Shown here in pieces: positions 36,201 to 45,611 of a stretch of 64,000 bases of DNA (its first letter is position 1; the number at the start of each line of letters is the position of its first letter). Position numbers and translations under genes: made by a program. The notes under the pieces are model-generated. The model had not been told where the DNA came from. It worked only from the letters and a program-made list of their open reading frames with translations, and searched no databases. This stretch comes from Tritrichomonas musculus. Taxonomy: Eukaryota > Parabasalia > Tritrichomonadida > Tritrichomonadidae. The stretch spans positions 186,001 to 250,000 of the forward strand of contig JAPFFF010000041.1 in the NCBI GenBank assembly GCA_039105265.1, in the 5' to 3' direction.

Positions 36201-39200
36201 GGATACCAAATGAATCAGGATCTTGCATGCAAAAACCTATTGCAGCATGTACACCCGTTGATGATAGCACAACAGGTGGAGAATGCATTGAATGCACAGC
36301 TGATGTATCAAATCTATGCAAGACATGCGCAGTTGCAGATGATTGGGAACCAAATGAATTAGGAAGTTGTAAACGAAAAGGAGCTATTTGTACAAATTTA
36401 CCAAATAGTGTTTTAGGAGGTGAATGCACAGAATGTGACGCAGCAACGAATTTATGTAAGACATGCGCAGTTGCAGATGGATGGGAACCAAATGAATTAG
36501 GAAGTTGTAAACGAAAAGGAGCAACATGCGAAGAAAAGTCAAGCAGTACAACAGGAGGTGAATGCACAGAATGTGATGCAGCAACGAATTTATGTAAGAC
36601 ATGCGCAGTTGCAGATGGATGGGAACCAAATGAATTAGGAAGTTGTAAACGAAAAGGAGCAACATGCGAAGAAAAGACAAGCAGTACAACAGGAGGTGAA
36701 TGCACAGAATGTGATGCAGCAACGAATTTATGTAAGACATGCGCAGTTGCAGATGGATGGGAACCAAATGAATTAGGAAGTTGTAAACGAAAAGGAGCAA
36801 CATGCGAAGAAAAGTCAAGCAGCACAACAGGAGGTGAATGCACAGAATGTGACGCAGCAACGAATTTATGTAAGACATGCGCAGTTGCAGATGGATGGGA
36901 ACCAAATGAATTAGGAAGTTGTAAACGAAAAGGAGCAACATGCGAAGAAAAGTCAAGCAGTACAACAGGAGGTGAATGCACAGAATGTGATGCAGCAACG
37001 AATTTATGCAAGACATGCGCACTAGCACCAGATTGGATACCAAATGAATTAGGAAGTTGTAAACGAAAAGGAGCAACATGTGAAGAAAAGTCAAGCAGCA
37101 CAACAGGAGGTGAATGCACAGAATGTGATGCAGCAACGAATTTATGTAAGACATGCGCAGTTGCAGATGGATGGGAACCAAATGAATTAGGAAGTTGTAA
37201 ACGAAAAGGAGCAACATGTGAAGAAAAGTCAAGCAGTACAACAGGAGGTGAATGCACAGAATGTGATGCAGCAACGAATTTATGCAAGACATGCGCACTT
37301 TCATTAGGTTGGGAACCAAATGAATTAGGAAGTTGTAAACGAAAAGGAGCAACATGTGAAGAAAAGTCAAGCAGCACAACAGGAGGTGAATGCACAGAAT
37401 GTGACGCAGCAACGAATTTATGTAAGACATGCGCACTAGCACCAGATTGGATACCAAATGAATCAGGATCTTGCATGCAAAAACCTATTGCAGCATGTAC
37501 ACCCGTTGATGATAGCACAACAGGTGGAGAATGCATTGAATGCACAGCTGATGTATCAAATCTATGCAAGACATGCGCAGTTGCAGATGATTGGGAACCA
37601 AATGAATTAGGAAGTTGTAAACGAAAAGGAGCTATTTGTACAAATTTACCAAATAGTGTTTTAGGAGGTGAATGCACAGAATGTGACGCAGCAACGAATT
37701 TATGTAAGACATGCGCAGTTGCAGATGGATGGGAACCAAATGAATTAGGAAGTTGTAAACGAAAAGGAGCAACATGCGAAGAAAAGTCAAGCAGTACAAC
37801 AGGAGGTGAATGCACAGAATGTGATGCAGCAACGAATTTATGTAAGACATGCGCAGTTGCAGATGGATGGGAACCAAATGAATTAGGAAGTTGTAAACGA
37901 AAAGGAGCAACATGTGAAGAAAAGTCAAGCAGTACAACAGGAGGTGAATGCACAGAATGTGATGCAGCAACGAATTTATGTAAGACATGCGCAGTTGCAG
38001 ATGATTGGGAGCCAAATGAATTAGGAAGTTGTAAACGAAAAGGAGCAACATGTGAAGAAAAGACAAGCAGTACAACAGGAGGTGAATGCACAGAATGTGA
38101 TGCAGCAACGAATTTATGTAAGACATGCGCAGTTGCAGATGGATGGGAACCAAATGAATTAGGAAGTTGTAAACGAAAAGGAGCAACATGCGAAGAAAAG
38201 TCAAGCAGCACAACAGGAGGTGAATGCACAGAATGTGACGCAGCAACGAATTTATGTAAGACATGCGCACTAGCACCAGATTGGATACCAAATGAATCAG
38301 GATCTTGCATGCAAAAACCTATTGCAGCATGTACACCCGTTGATGATAGCACAACAGGTGGAGAATGCATTGAATGCACAGCTGATGGATCAAATCTATG
38401 CAAGACATGCGCAGTTGCAGATGATTGGGAACCAAATGAATTAGGAAGTTGTAAACGAAAAGGAGCTATTTGTACAAATTTACCAAATAGTGTTTTAGGA
38501 GGTGAATGCACAGAATGTGACGCAGCAACGAATTTATGTAAGACATGCGCACTAGCACCAGATTGGATACCAAATGAATCAGGATCTTGCATTAAAAAGT
38601 CTACTGCATTATGTACACCCGTTGATGATAGCACAACAGGTGGAGAATGCATTGAATGCACAGCTGATGGATCAAATCTATGCAAGACATGCGCAGTTGC
38701 AGATGATTGGGAACCAAATGAATTAGGAAGTTGTAAACGAAAAGGAGCAACATGTGAAGAAAAGTCAAGCAGTACAACAGGAGGTGAATGCACAGAATGT
38801 GATGCAGCAACGAATTTATGTAAGACATGCGCAGTTGCAGATGGATGGGAACCAAATGAATTAGGAAGTTGTAAACGAAAAGGAGCAACATGTGAAGAAA
38901 AGACAAGCAGTACAACAGGAGGTGAATGCACAGAATGTGACGCAGCAACGAATTTATGTAAGACATGCGCAGTTGCAGATGGATGGGAACCAAATGAATT
39001 AGGAAGTTGTAAACGAAAAGGAGCAACATGTGAAGAAAAGTCAAGCAGCACAACAGGAGGTGAATGCACAGAATGTGATGCAGCAACGAATTTATGTAAG
39101 AAATGTGCAGTTGCAGATAAATGGGAACCAAATGAATTAGGAAGTTGTAGCCAGAAAACTAATAAATGTACACAGATTCATCTACAATGCATTTCATGCG

Positions 39201-41089
39201 ATAATCCTCCAACAACTTGCAAAGAATGCAATCCTGGCTGGCATGTCGAAGGAAAAGTATGCGCAATTGATCAGGAAACACCAAGTATTTTCCAATTTTG
39301 TGATGAAACAGTAAATATAATTGGATGCACTCAATGTTCATCAAATAATAGATCAATATGCGTTGCATGTGATACAAAGTTATCCTACGATCAATCTCCA
39401 AGTGAAGGTGTCTGCAAATGCAAGGATGGTTTTACGCTAACAGATGGCAAATGTGTTGAAAAACAAGTTGAGTGTACTTCAACTATCACCGGATGCCTTA
39501 AATGTCGTGGAAGTGCACCATCTCGATGTGCATTATGCGATGAATCAAAAGGTTTTTCAAGTGAACCATCATATGATGGCAAATGCAGTTGCTCTCAACA
39601 ATATGCAGTTATTGAAAATAATGCATGCGTTTTCAAGTCTGGCTGTGCTGATAACTTAACCAAAATAGGATGCTATTATTGTGGTAACGATCCAAATAAC
39701 TGCCAAGCATGTGACATGGAAAAAGGATTTGAATATTACCCTAGTGAAAACAAGTGCGATTGTAGTTATGAAGGTTATATAATAAATGATCAAGGAAATT
39801 GTGTAGCGCCTACTTCAAACTGCAATGAAAGTTTATCACTTACCGGATGCTTGAAATGTGATAACAGTACTAATGTATGCTTAGTTTGTGATGAAGCAGG
39901 AAATTACAACCCAGAACCAAATAATGGAATATGTAATAGATGCAAACAAGGGTTCACATTAAGGGCAAATGGTGAATGTTTGTTGCCACTTTCAGCTACA
40001 GATCCTGTATTTGACCCAACTAAATCAGATATTCGATTTTTGTCAGATACCTATGCTAAACCATCAGAAGATGGAAAAGTCATTAATGTTGTAACAAATG
40101 ATAATCTTAATCAAGCAAATCGTGTATATGTAGTAGAATTAAAAGATTCCACTGAAGAAGTTGACATTGAAAATACTTTGGATAACTTTGGAATCATGCT
40201 TACAAAAGATAAACTCACGATTGCACCAAAAGACAATAATCAAAAATGTGAAATCTTTAATTTGGCAGAAAATCCAGATTTGACTTTACCTTTAGATTGT
40301 GAAGGATTATCATTTTGGAACTTCCGAAATATAAAATTAACACCAAAAGATAATGCTGTTGAAGGTGATATGAAAATTGGCAAAATCACTGCTGATGATG
40401 ATTCATTAGATATTAACACAGCGAGAAATGTTATCTTTAACTTAATCGATTTATATGGAAGTGAAGCAAAAGTTGAAAGAAATACAGCTGGTGCTGGTGG
40501 AGTAATTGCTAAAAACATTAATGTTCAACAAGCTTGCCAATCTGAATTAACGAATATTAACATTACGAAAGCTTTGAATCTTCTTCAAGGCTCAACAGTT
40601 AAATTTAATAATGTCAATTTCCAAGGTGCCCGTATTAATATTTACAATTTTGAATCAGAAGATCCAACTAAGCCATTAATGAAATTCGCACAAACTGTTT
40701 CTCAAGAGCCATCACAAATTTCAGTTTTCCAAAGTGAAGAAGATAAAATACTTGAAGAAGATACCATTGTACTTGTTGATGAACCATCGTCAACATTTAG
40801 TGAAGACGAATGCAAAGAATGGGCTAATAAAGTTTCAGGTGGTGATTATAATAAGAAGGAATGTATTCAAGATCCAACCACTAAGAATTGGAAACTTCTT
40901 GTAAAGAGAGAAAAAGAACCAGAAGGTAAGAAGAAGAATAAATTGAGTGGTGGTGCAATTGCTGGTATCGTCATTGCTTGCGTAGTTGTCGTTGCTGCAA
41001 TTATTGCTCTTCTTGTTTACTTCCTTGTAATTAAAAAGAAGAATGAAGACACCACATCAACACAAGGAGACTCTTCAATCGCAATTTAA
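33275..41089 (+). CDS. Giant cysteine-rich repeat surface protein, single-pass membrane
   Basis: The 2604-residue protein begins with a signal peptide (about residues 1-19). Next come 42 tandem repeats of about 46 residues (138 bp; nucleotides about 33330-39160), each with CTEC- and CKTC-type CxxC pairs. There are several types: a main type with AVADGWEPNELGSCKRKG, ALSLG and ALAPDWIPNESGSC variants, a CTPVDDSTTGGECIEC type and an ICTNLPNSVLGG type. Residues about 1963-2240 hold non-identical EGF/VSP-like Cys modules, then about 320 residues lack that pattern, then a membrane helix (about 2560-2586) and an 18-residue cytoplasmic tail. The plan recalls Giardia variant-specific surface proteins and other protist cysteine-rich coats; function at the cell surface is inferred. 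Near-identical repeats imply recent expansion and likely length variation. The stop overlaps TAAA, a trichomonad polyadenylation signal. A long antisense frame here is a shadow. Confidence 0.88.
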   Translation: MNVLFLILLISKIKLASTATCEEKTSSTTGGECTECDAATNLCKTCAVADGWEPNELGSCKRKGATCEEKTSSTTGGECTECDAATNLCKTCAVADGWEPNELGSCKRKGATCEEKSSSTTGGECTECDAATNLCKTCAVADGWEPNELGSCKRKGATCEEKTSSTTGGECTECDAATNLCKTCAVADGWEPNELGSCKRKGATCEEKTSSTTGGECTECDAATNLCKTCAVADGWEPNELGSCKRKGATCEEKSSSTTGGECTECDAATNLCKTCALAPDWIPNESGSCMQKPIAACTPVDDSTTGGECIECTADVSNLCKTCAVADDWEPNELGSCKRKGATCEEKSSSTTGGECTECDAATNLCKTCAVADGWEPNELGSCKRKGATCEEKSSSTTGGECTECDAATNLCKTCAVADGWEPNELGSCKRKGATCEEKSSSTTGGECTECDAATNLCKTCALSLGWEPNELGSCKRKGATCEEKSSSTTGGECTECDAATNLCKTCAVADGWEPNELGSCKRKGATCEEKSSSTTGGECTECDAATNLCKTCALAPDWIPNESGSCMQKPIAACTPVDDSTTGGECIECTADVSNLCKTCAVADDWEPNELGSCKRKGATCEEKTSSTTGGECTECDAATNLCKTCAVADGWEPNELGSCKRKGATCEEKTSSTTGGECTECDAATNLCKTCAVADGWEPNELGSCKRKGATCEEKTSSTTGGECTECDAATNLCKTCAVADGWEPNELGSCKRKGATCEEKSSSTTGGECTECDAATNLCKTCAVADGWEPNELGSCKRKGATCEEKSSSTTGGECTECDAATNLCKTCAVADGWEPNELGSCKRKGATCEEKSSSTTGGECTECDAATNLCKTCAVADGWEPNELGSCKRKGATCEEKSSSTTGGECTECDAATNLCKTCALSLGWEPNELGSCKRKGATCEEKSSSTTGGECTECDAATNLCKTCALAPDWIPNESGSCMQKPIAACTPVDDSTTGGECIECTADVSNLCKTCAVADDWEPNELGSCKRKGAICTNLPNSVLGGECTECDAATNLCKTCAVADGWEPNELGSCKRKGATCEEKSSSTTGGECTECDAATNLCKTCAVADGWEPNELGSCKRKGATCEEKTSSTTGGECTECDAATNLCKTCAVADGWEPNELGSCKRKGATCEEKSSSTTGGECTECDAATNLCKTCAVADGWEPNELGSCKRKGATCEEKSSSTTGGECTECDAATNLCKTCALAPDWIPNELGSCKRKGATCEEKSSSTTGGECTECDAATNLCKTCAVADGWEPNELGSCKRKGATCEEKSSSTTGGECTECDAATNLCKTCALSLGWEPNELGSCKRKGATCEEKSSSTTGGECTECDAATNLCKTCALAPDWIPNESGSCMQKPIAACTPVDDSTTGGECIECTADVSNLCKTCAVADDWEPNELGSCKRKGAICTNLPNSVLGGECTECDAATNLCKTCAVADGWEPNELGSCKRKGATCEEKSSSTTGGECTECDAATNLCKTCAVADGWEPNELGSCKRKGATCEEKSSSTTGGECTECDAATNLCKTCAVADDWEPNELGSCKRKGATCEEKTSSTTGGECTECDAATNLCKTCAVADGWEPNELGSCKRKGATCEEKSSSTTGGECTECDAATNLCKTCALAPDWIPNESGSCMQKPIAACTPVDDSTTGGECIECTADGSNLCKTCAVADDWEPNELGSCKRKGAICTNLPNSVLGGECTECDAATNLCKTCALAPDWIPNESGSCIKKSTALCTPVDDSTTGGECIECTADGSNLCKTCAVADDWEPNELGSCKRKGATCEEKSSSTTGGECTECDAATNLCKTCAVADGWEPNELGSCKRKGATCEEKTSSTTGGECTECDAATNLCKTCAVADGWEPNELGSCKRKGATCEEKSSSTTGGECTECDAATNLCKKCAVADKWEPNELGSCSQKTNKCTQIHLQCISCDNPPTTCKECNPGWHVEGKVCAIDQETPSIFQFCDETVNIIGCTQCSSNNRSICVACDTKLSYDQSPSEGVCKCKDGFTLTDGKCVEKQVECTSTITGCLKCRGSAPSRCALCDESKGFSSEPSYDGKCSCSQQYAVIENNACVFKSGCADNLTKIGCYYCGNDPNNCQACDMEKGFEYYPSENKCDCSYEGYIINDQGNCVAPTSNCNESLSLTGCLKCDNSTNVCLVCDEAGNYNPEPNNGICNRCKQGFTLRANGECLLPLSATDPVFDPTKSDIRFLSDTYAKPSEDGKVINVVTNDNLNQANRVYVVELKDSTEEVDIENTLDNFGIMLTKDKLTIAPKDNNQKCEIFNLAENPDLTLPLDCEGLSFWNFRNIKLTPKDNAVEGDMKIGKITADDDSLDINTARNVIFNLIDLYGSEAKVERNTAGAGGVIAKNINVQQACQSELTNINITKALNLLQGSTVKFNNVNFQGARINIYNFESEDPTKPLMKFAQTVSQEPSQISVFQSEEDKILEEDTIVLVDEPSSTFSEDECKEWANKVSGGDYNKKECIQDPTTKNWKLLVKREKEPEGKKKNKLSGGAIAGIVIACVVVVAAIIALLVYFLVIKKKNEDTTSTQGDSSIAI
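33332..39160 (+). repeat. Coding tandem array, 42 units of 138 bp
   Basis: Copies of catg(t/c)gaagaaaag recur every 138 bp (33333, 33471 and onward). Variants are mostly silent changes (tgt/tgc, gat/gac) or swaps of whole half-units, which shows mixing by unequal exchange or conversion. Composite blocks recur, for example the order ALSLG, ALAPD, CTPVDD near repeats 20-22 and 29-31, each followed by the CTNLPN type. Confidence 0.95.
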
Positions 41090-41360
41090 AATATTTGATT
41101 AGAATGATAAATTTGATACATTTGTTTATTTAATCAATTTTTAACAAAAAATTTAAAATAAACAAAACATATTAATTAAAAATGTAAATACTAATCTCTG
41201 TATTCGTTTTTTGGTTGGTTATTTTTTTTTTTTTTTTCTTCTATAAAATTGAGTCGCACAATCCACTTTTTCTGCAAAATATCTATAATATGATATTTTA
41301 ATATCATATATTGGTAAGGGTTTAGAGCAACGTACGTGCTTCGGGTGCCGATATAACTTT

Positions 41361-41632
41361 TCAATTCTCAGAAATTGATTTTTGGCTTAATGTGCTCATA
41401 TCTGAAGAAGAAGCTTCAAAAACTGCTTTAAAATTATTTACATAATCGAATAGGCGATCGTCATGACTTATTATTGAATCCTCTAATAGAAGGTTTCTAA
41501 AATATTGTTTGTGCTTTCTGAAAATATAATCAAGAAAATCTCTAACTGAATAATATTTTGAAATTTTTTTTGCTCGTAAACAACTTTTTCTATATCTGTA
41601 TCTAGGGTGTATTTGATAGTCATAAATGACAT
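41361..41632 (-). pseudogene. Small unknown gene with one frameshift
   Basis: Read on the minus strand, an ATG at 41632 opens MSFMTIKYTLDTDIEKVVYE and runs into an A8 run near 41565. There the frame is lost and a different frame continues as YYSVRDFLDYIFRKHKQYF to a TGA at 41361-41363. Together this is about 90 codons with good protein-like composition, in charged helices. I do not recognise the family. One A difference in the homopolymer decides whether it is intact, so a sequencing or assembly error is as likely as real decay. It lies tail to tail with the surface-protein gene, 270 bp away. Confidence 0.4.
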
Positions 41633-42106
41633 TTCAAAACTTTTGAAATGCGATAGAAGTCTGATAAGTGTAAAATATTTTTATGAGGTTTATTTTTGGA
41701 TGATAGAAATTTTCTATATAAATATTCAATTTTTAAACGATTGAATTGATTTAATTGTTTGTATCTTTTTTATTCCAGTCCTTTCAATTATAATAATATA
41801 TTTATACGATTAATGTGTTTATGTATCTCTATTAAATAAATATTTTTTTAATTTTTGTATCTCTATTCAATATTTTCAAATATTGAATGATTTATTTTTT
41901 ACACGCGAAAATTAAAAAAAAGTTTAATTTAAACAGTTTTGTTTTTATTTCAATGGCAAAATGAAGTATTTTAGTCGTAATGACAAATTGTCATTGAATC
42001 TTTACAGCTGGCAGCGAGCAAATTATATCAAAAGAAAGAAAAAGGCTCTTGAATTTCGTGTTTTCTTTTTAGCCTCTTTTTTCTGGCACTTTTCTTACTC
42101 TATTGT

Positions 42107-42600
42107 TTATCTTGAGTACGAGAAGTTGCTTTTCAAAATATGGACGATTTCCTGGCCTTCTTTCCAGTACTTTTCAATCAACTTTTGCATTTTATCTGGA
42201 ACATTTGATGTAAACTGAGAGCAATGGCCCTCCATTACTTTGTTCATTATTATGAATGGTGAAATTATTTCGCATGATTCATAATTTGGCACTTTTTCGG
42301 TAATAATCTCATTGGTTAGAATGCTAAAAGGGTAGATATCAACTGTTGTGCAAACGAGATACCAATTAGACCTGTCATGTTCAGTCACATTAAATTTGAA
42401 AAACCAAAAACGCAAACATATTAATGTTAAATATGTTATGCTTGCATAAATAGTAAATCCCATCAGATACGCCTAATTGCTTAATATATTTCTTTGTTGG
42501 ACTCCAAATTGGATCAGAAAGATATTTCCTTTTTTGTCAAGGATGCCCTTTAGTGAGTCATGTTTGCGGTAATAATTGGGAGCTCAAGTTTTTTGAACTT
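42107..42600 (-). pseudogene. Remnant of a TKL-type protein kinase catalytic domain
   Basis: The minus strand shows kinase landmarks in order, though scattered over frames. First comes a segment like GSLKGILDKKG (42555 region), then a helix like QLGVSDGIYYLCKHNI, where the catalytic-loop region would follow. Then come TTVDIYPFSILTNEIIT (subdomain IX), and VMEG...SNVPDKMQKLIEKYW followed by EIVHILKSNF (subdomains X-XI). These match the C-lobe plan of the intact kinases at 42939 and 52513. HRDLKPEN, DFG and APE are lost. It lies head to head with the intact RCC1-kinase gene. Confidence 0.7.
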
Positions 42601-42938
42601 TAAACGATTTCAAATTAATGCCAATATATACTTAATAGTAATTAAAATAAAGATGCTAATTATACTAGAAAAAAACTTTTTATTTTTTTTGGCGGGAACT
42701 TATTTAGTGATATGAACATGGTTGAGAAAAATATTTGAAGTAAATCAATGAGTATTAAGAAAAGTTTTATTATAGATTTTACATGAATATTTTAGTAAAT
42801 TGAAAATAAAAACGCATGGTAATCATTTAATTAAGTTATAAATGAATTATATAAAAAAATAAAATTAAAATCAATATAGAAATTAATGTTTTTAAGCATA
42901 AAATATCATTTGAAGTTTCAAATAAACTATAATTATAA
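42601..42938. other. Upstream region of the RCC1-kinase gene, AT-rich
   Basis: No gene is visible. An initiator-like TCATT occurs at 42906-42910, about 30 nt before the ATG, further than at other genes here. Confidence 0.3.
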
Positions 42939-45056
42939 ATGATTAAAGTTTGCGGAGGTAATTACTATTTCCAACTAGGAGAAAAGCCGAATAACAAAGA
43001 TTCGCATGGATACCCAATTATTGATCCTAGTGTTGATTTGCAAATAAATACATCTAAGATATCTTCGTACTCAATTGATCGTTACCATTCGATACTAATC
43101 AAACGTGATGGCAAATTACTTGGAACAGGATATAACAAAGAAGGTCAAATTAGTGGATCATTGCCCAAGAAAACCATAGATCATTTTACGGAATTTTCAA
43201 TTAAAGACAGCAAAGGTCGCACATGTTTTCCAATTTCTGCTGTTTGTGGTTCGTCCTACACACTTTACATGGTTTCGGATCCAGAAAACAAAAATCGATC
43301 TCAGCTCGCTTATTCTTCATCCGAACTCAATTCGGAATATCCCGTTATTCTTAATATCGGAGACAGAAACCCAGTTGCACTTTTTGGTAGTTTTTCTAAT
43401 GCAGCCGTGATAGATTCAGATGGGGCCATCATTCTCGTCCCCTATTTAATTCGTAAATCACCTAATACATTATTAGAGCCCATATTTATGCCAAACGGTG
43501 AAAAAGCTGTCAGTATTGCATGTTGTCAAGTATTTGTAATAGTATTAACATCTTCGGGCAAAGTTTTCCGGTCTCCTCTTCCACAACTCAGGTTTTCAGA
43601 AGTTACAGATCTTTCAATCTACGAAATTGTTCATATTGCAGGAATATATGAACATTGCTTTGTAGTTACTAAAGAAGGTAAAGTTTTTGGATACGGATCA
43701 AATAAATATGGTTCCCTTGGTCTTGGTGATAAAATAGAGAAAGTAAACAAGTTTACAGAAATTTCTGATTTGAAACCATACAAGATTGTAGCTGCCTATG
43801 CAGGTTGCGACCATTCATTATTTCAAACGGCCGAAGGAAAAATACTAGCCTGTGGTGACAACAGTTTTGGTGAGCTTTTCCTGAGCAATAATCAAAATAA
43901 AGCAAAAATATATTCGCCAGTAGAAACTACCATAACGAGCGATGCTTCGTTCTGCATAGCAGGCAGCCGTATCTCTGCGGTTTTTATTGGTTGTGTTCCT
44001 CCAAACGGCCCTAATAAGCGTCTTCCATCAGAAAAAGTTGGAAAAGCTCCAACCGAAATTAAAGAAGACATACCGTCCTTAAAAGCTGAGATATCTCGTC
44101 TTCAACGGGAGAACATTGAATTGCTCACTGAAAATGCTTCACTTAAAGAAACAGTTACATATCTTCATGAATCATTGAAAACAGACAAGTTGGAAATCCT
44201 CGATTCAGAAGCGATTCATAACTTGAAGATTGTCAGAGAAATCAGTTTTGGTGGCAGTGGGAAAGTTGTTGAAGTTGTCAAAGAAGAAAAATATGCATTG
44301 AAAATGATGAATCCAGAAAACAACGATGTTGAAAAGCAACGAAGCTTCATTGGCGAATATGAGAAATTAAGCCTTCTTTCCCATCCAAACATTATTCATA
44401 CTCATGGTATTTTCTTCAGTGATGATTCTCAACCATTTTCAATTTTACTCGAATATTGCCTAACTGACATTGGCAGAGCTATAAAGAATGCTTCCTTATC
44501 TAATCTTGAAATTGCCAAGTCTGTTATTCAAATTGCCGAAGCAATGAGATATGTGCATTCAATGAATATCATACATCGTGACTTGAAGCCCCAAAATGTA
44601 TTGATTGGCCAAGACAATCTTGTCCGTGTCAGTGATTTCGGTATCTCTAAATTAATGACAACCGAAGAACAAGGAACAACTTTCGGTGCTGGTACTCAAA
44701 AATTCATGGCTCCTGAAATTTTAAACGAAGAAAAATACGATGAAAAGGTCGACGTTTATTCTTTCGGTGTACTTTTGTTCTTCATGGTTAGTGCTGGTGA
44801 AATGCCAAAGATTACTTTGATTCAGGTCGGAACTGGTAAAAAAGCAACAATTCCGACAACTTTTGCTCCTTTCGCTCAAAAGCTGATTGACAAATGTTGG
44901 AACTTCGATCCAAAAGAAAGACCAAGCTTCAATGAAATTTGTGAAGAAATTGAAAATAACGATTTTAAGGTGGTAGAACTCACTTATAATGAAGTCCTTG
45001 AAATTAGAAAGTTTTGGAAAAGGCACAAGGCAAAGATTCCTTTTTATGCTGAATAA
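42939..45056 (+). CDS. RCC1-repeat protein kinase (TKL-like)
   Basis: The 705-residue protein has N-terminal RCC1-type propeller repeats (about 1-360), seen in HSILIKRDGKLLGTGYNKEG, HCFVVTKEGKVFGYGSNKYG and HSLFQTAEGKILACGDNSFG. A coiled coil follows (about 365-420), then a C-terminal kinase domain (about 425-690). Catalytic residues are present: Gly-rich loop FGGSGKV, Lys455 in ALKMM, HRDLKPQN with Asp548, DFG with Asp566, and MAPEIL. An active Ser/Thr kinase is expected; the propeller probably binds a partner or a small GTPase, as known for RCC1 folds. Domain order is opposite to NEK8/NEK9 (kinase first). A decayed relative of the RCC1 half lies at 59385-60300. Confidence 0.88.
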   Translation: MIKVCGGNYYFQLGEKPNNKDSHGYPIIDPSVDLQINTSKISSYSIDRYHSILIKRDGKLLGTGYNKEGQISGSLPKKTIDHFTEFSIKDSKGRTCFPISAVCGSSYTLYMVSDPENKNRSQLAYSSSELNSEYPVILNIGDRNPVALFGSFSNAAVIDSDGAIILVPYLIRKSPNTLLEPIFMPNGEKAVSIACCQVFVIVLTSSGKVFRSPLPQLRFSEVTDLSIYEIVHIAGIYEHCFVVTKEGKVFGYGSNKYGSLGLGDKIEKVNKFTEISDLKPYKIVAAYAGCDHSLFQTAEGKILACGDNSFGELFLSNNQNKAKIYSPVETTITSDASFCIAGSRISAVFIGCVPPNGPNKRLPSEKVGKAPTEIKEDIPSLKAEISRLQRENIELLTENASLKETVTYLHESLKTDKLEILDSEAIHNLKIVREISFGGSGKVVEVVKEEKYALKMMNPENNDVEKQRSFIGEYEKLSLLSHPNIIHTHGIFFSDDSQPFSILLEYCLTDIGRAIKNASLSNLEIAKSVIQIAEAMRYVHSMNIIHRDLKPQNVLIGQDNLVRVSDFGISKLMTTEEQGTTFGAGTQKFMAPEILNEEKYDEKVDVYSFGVLLFFMVSAGEMPKITLIQVGTGKKATIPTTFAPFAQKLIDKCWNFDPKERPSFNEICEEIENNDFKVVELTYNEVLEIRKFWKRHKAKIPFYAE

Positions 45057-45611
45057 TTTTTTTTTTTTTTTTCTATTTATGTTTAAATAGAGTGTTTCTT
45101 TCTAACTTTTAATCATTTTTAACTAGATATCTATAAATACTTGCAGTGCAAAATATCTATTTGAATTAGTTTGAGGGTAAAAATAGTATTTATCTTGATA
45201 GACACTATTTATTTTAGAATACAAGCTTGTAGATGTGGATTTTAATTCAAATTTTGAATTATTTTGTTGTGTGTTGAAAATTAAGTCATCAAATTACAAA
45301 TTATAAATTGATGATGAAGTAAATTTTTTTTTTTTTAATTTTAAAGAAATAATTAATGAGATGTTGCAATTCTTTTTAAAGCGGAAGCATGAATAATAGT
45401 TATAATAATTAGAAATATGTAAGAATAAATATATCATACAAAAAGTATTGAAATGGAGTTGAATAAGAGGGTAATGCATAATAAAATTCATTATATTTAT
45501 TAAAAAAGGATTAAAATTCAGAATCTTCAAAAAAGTGCAAATTTATATGTTTAAATAGTAATTGGAATATGCATTGACCATGAATGGTTTAGTAAACTAC
45601 ATTTATCATTT
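45057..45611. other. Intergenic region, AT-rich
   Basis: This is the 3' flank shared by two convergent genes, with poly-T runs near 45060 and 45325. Nothing else is recognised. Confidence 0.5.

Noticed and set aside
33244-39069. 1941-codon minus-strand open frame over the surface-protein repeats
   Set aside because: It is a by-product of a stop-free antisense frame in a 138-bp repeat; it loses sense outside the array, whereas the plus frame has a signal peptide, unique C-terminal domain and membrane anchor.
33324-39131. Several shorter minus-strand frames of the MSYINSLLHHILCIHLLL type
   Set aside because: They are a second antisense shadow of the same repeat, unnaturally hydrophobic and broken at each repeat variant.
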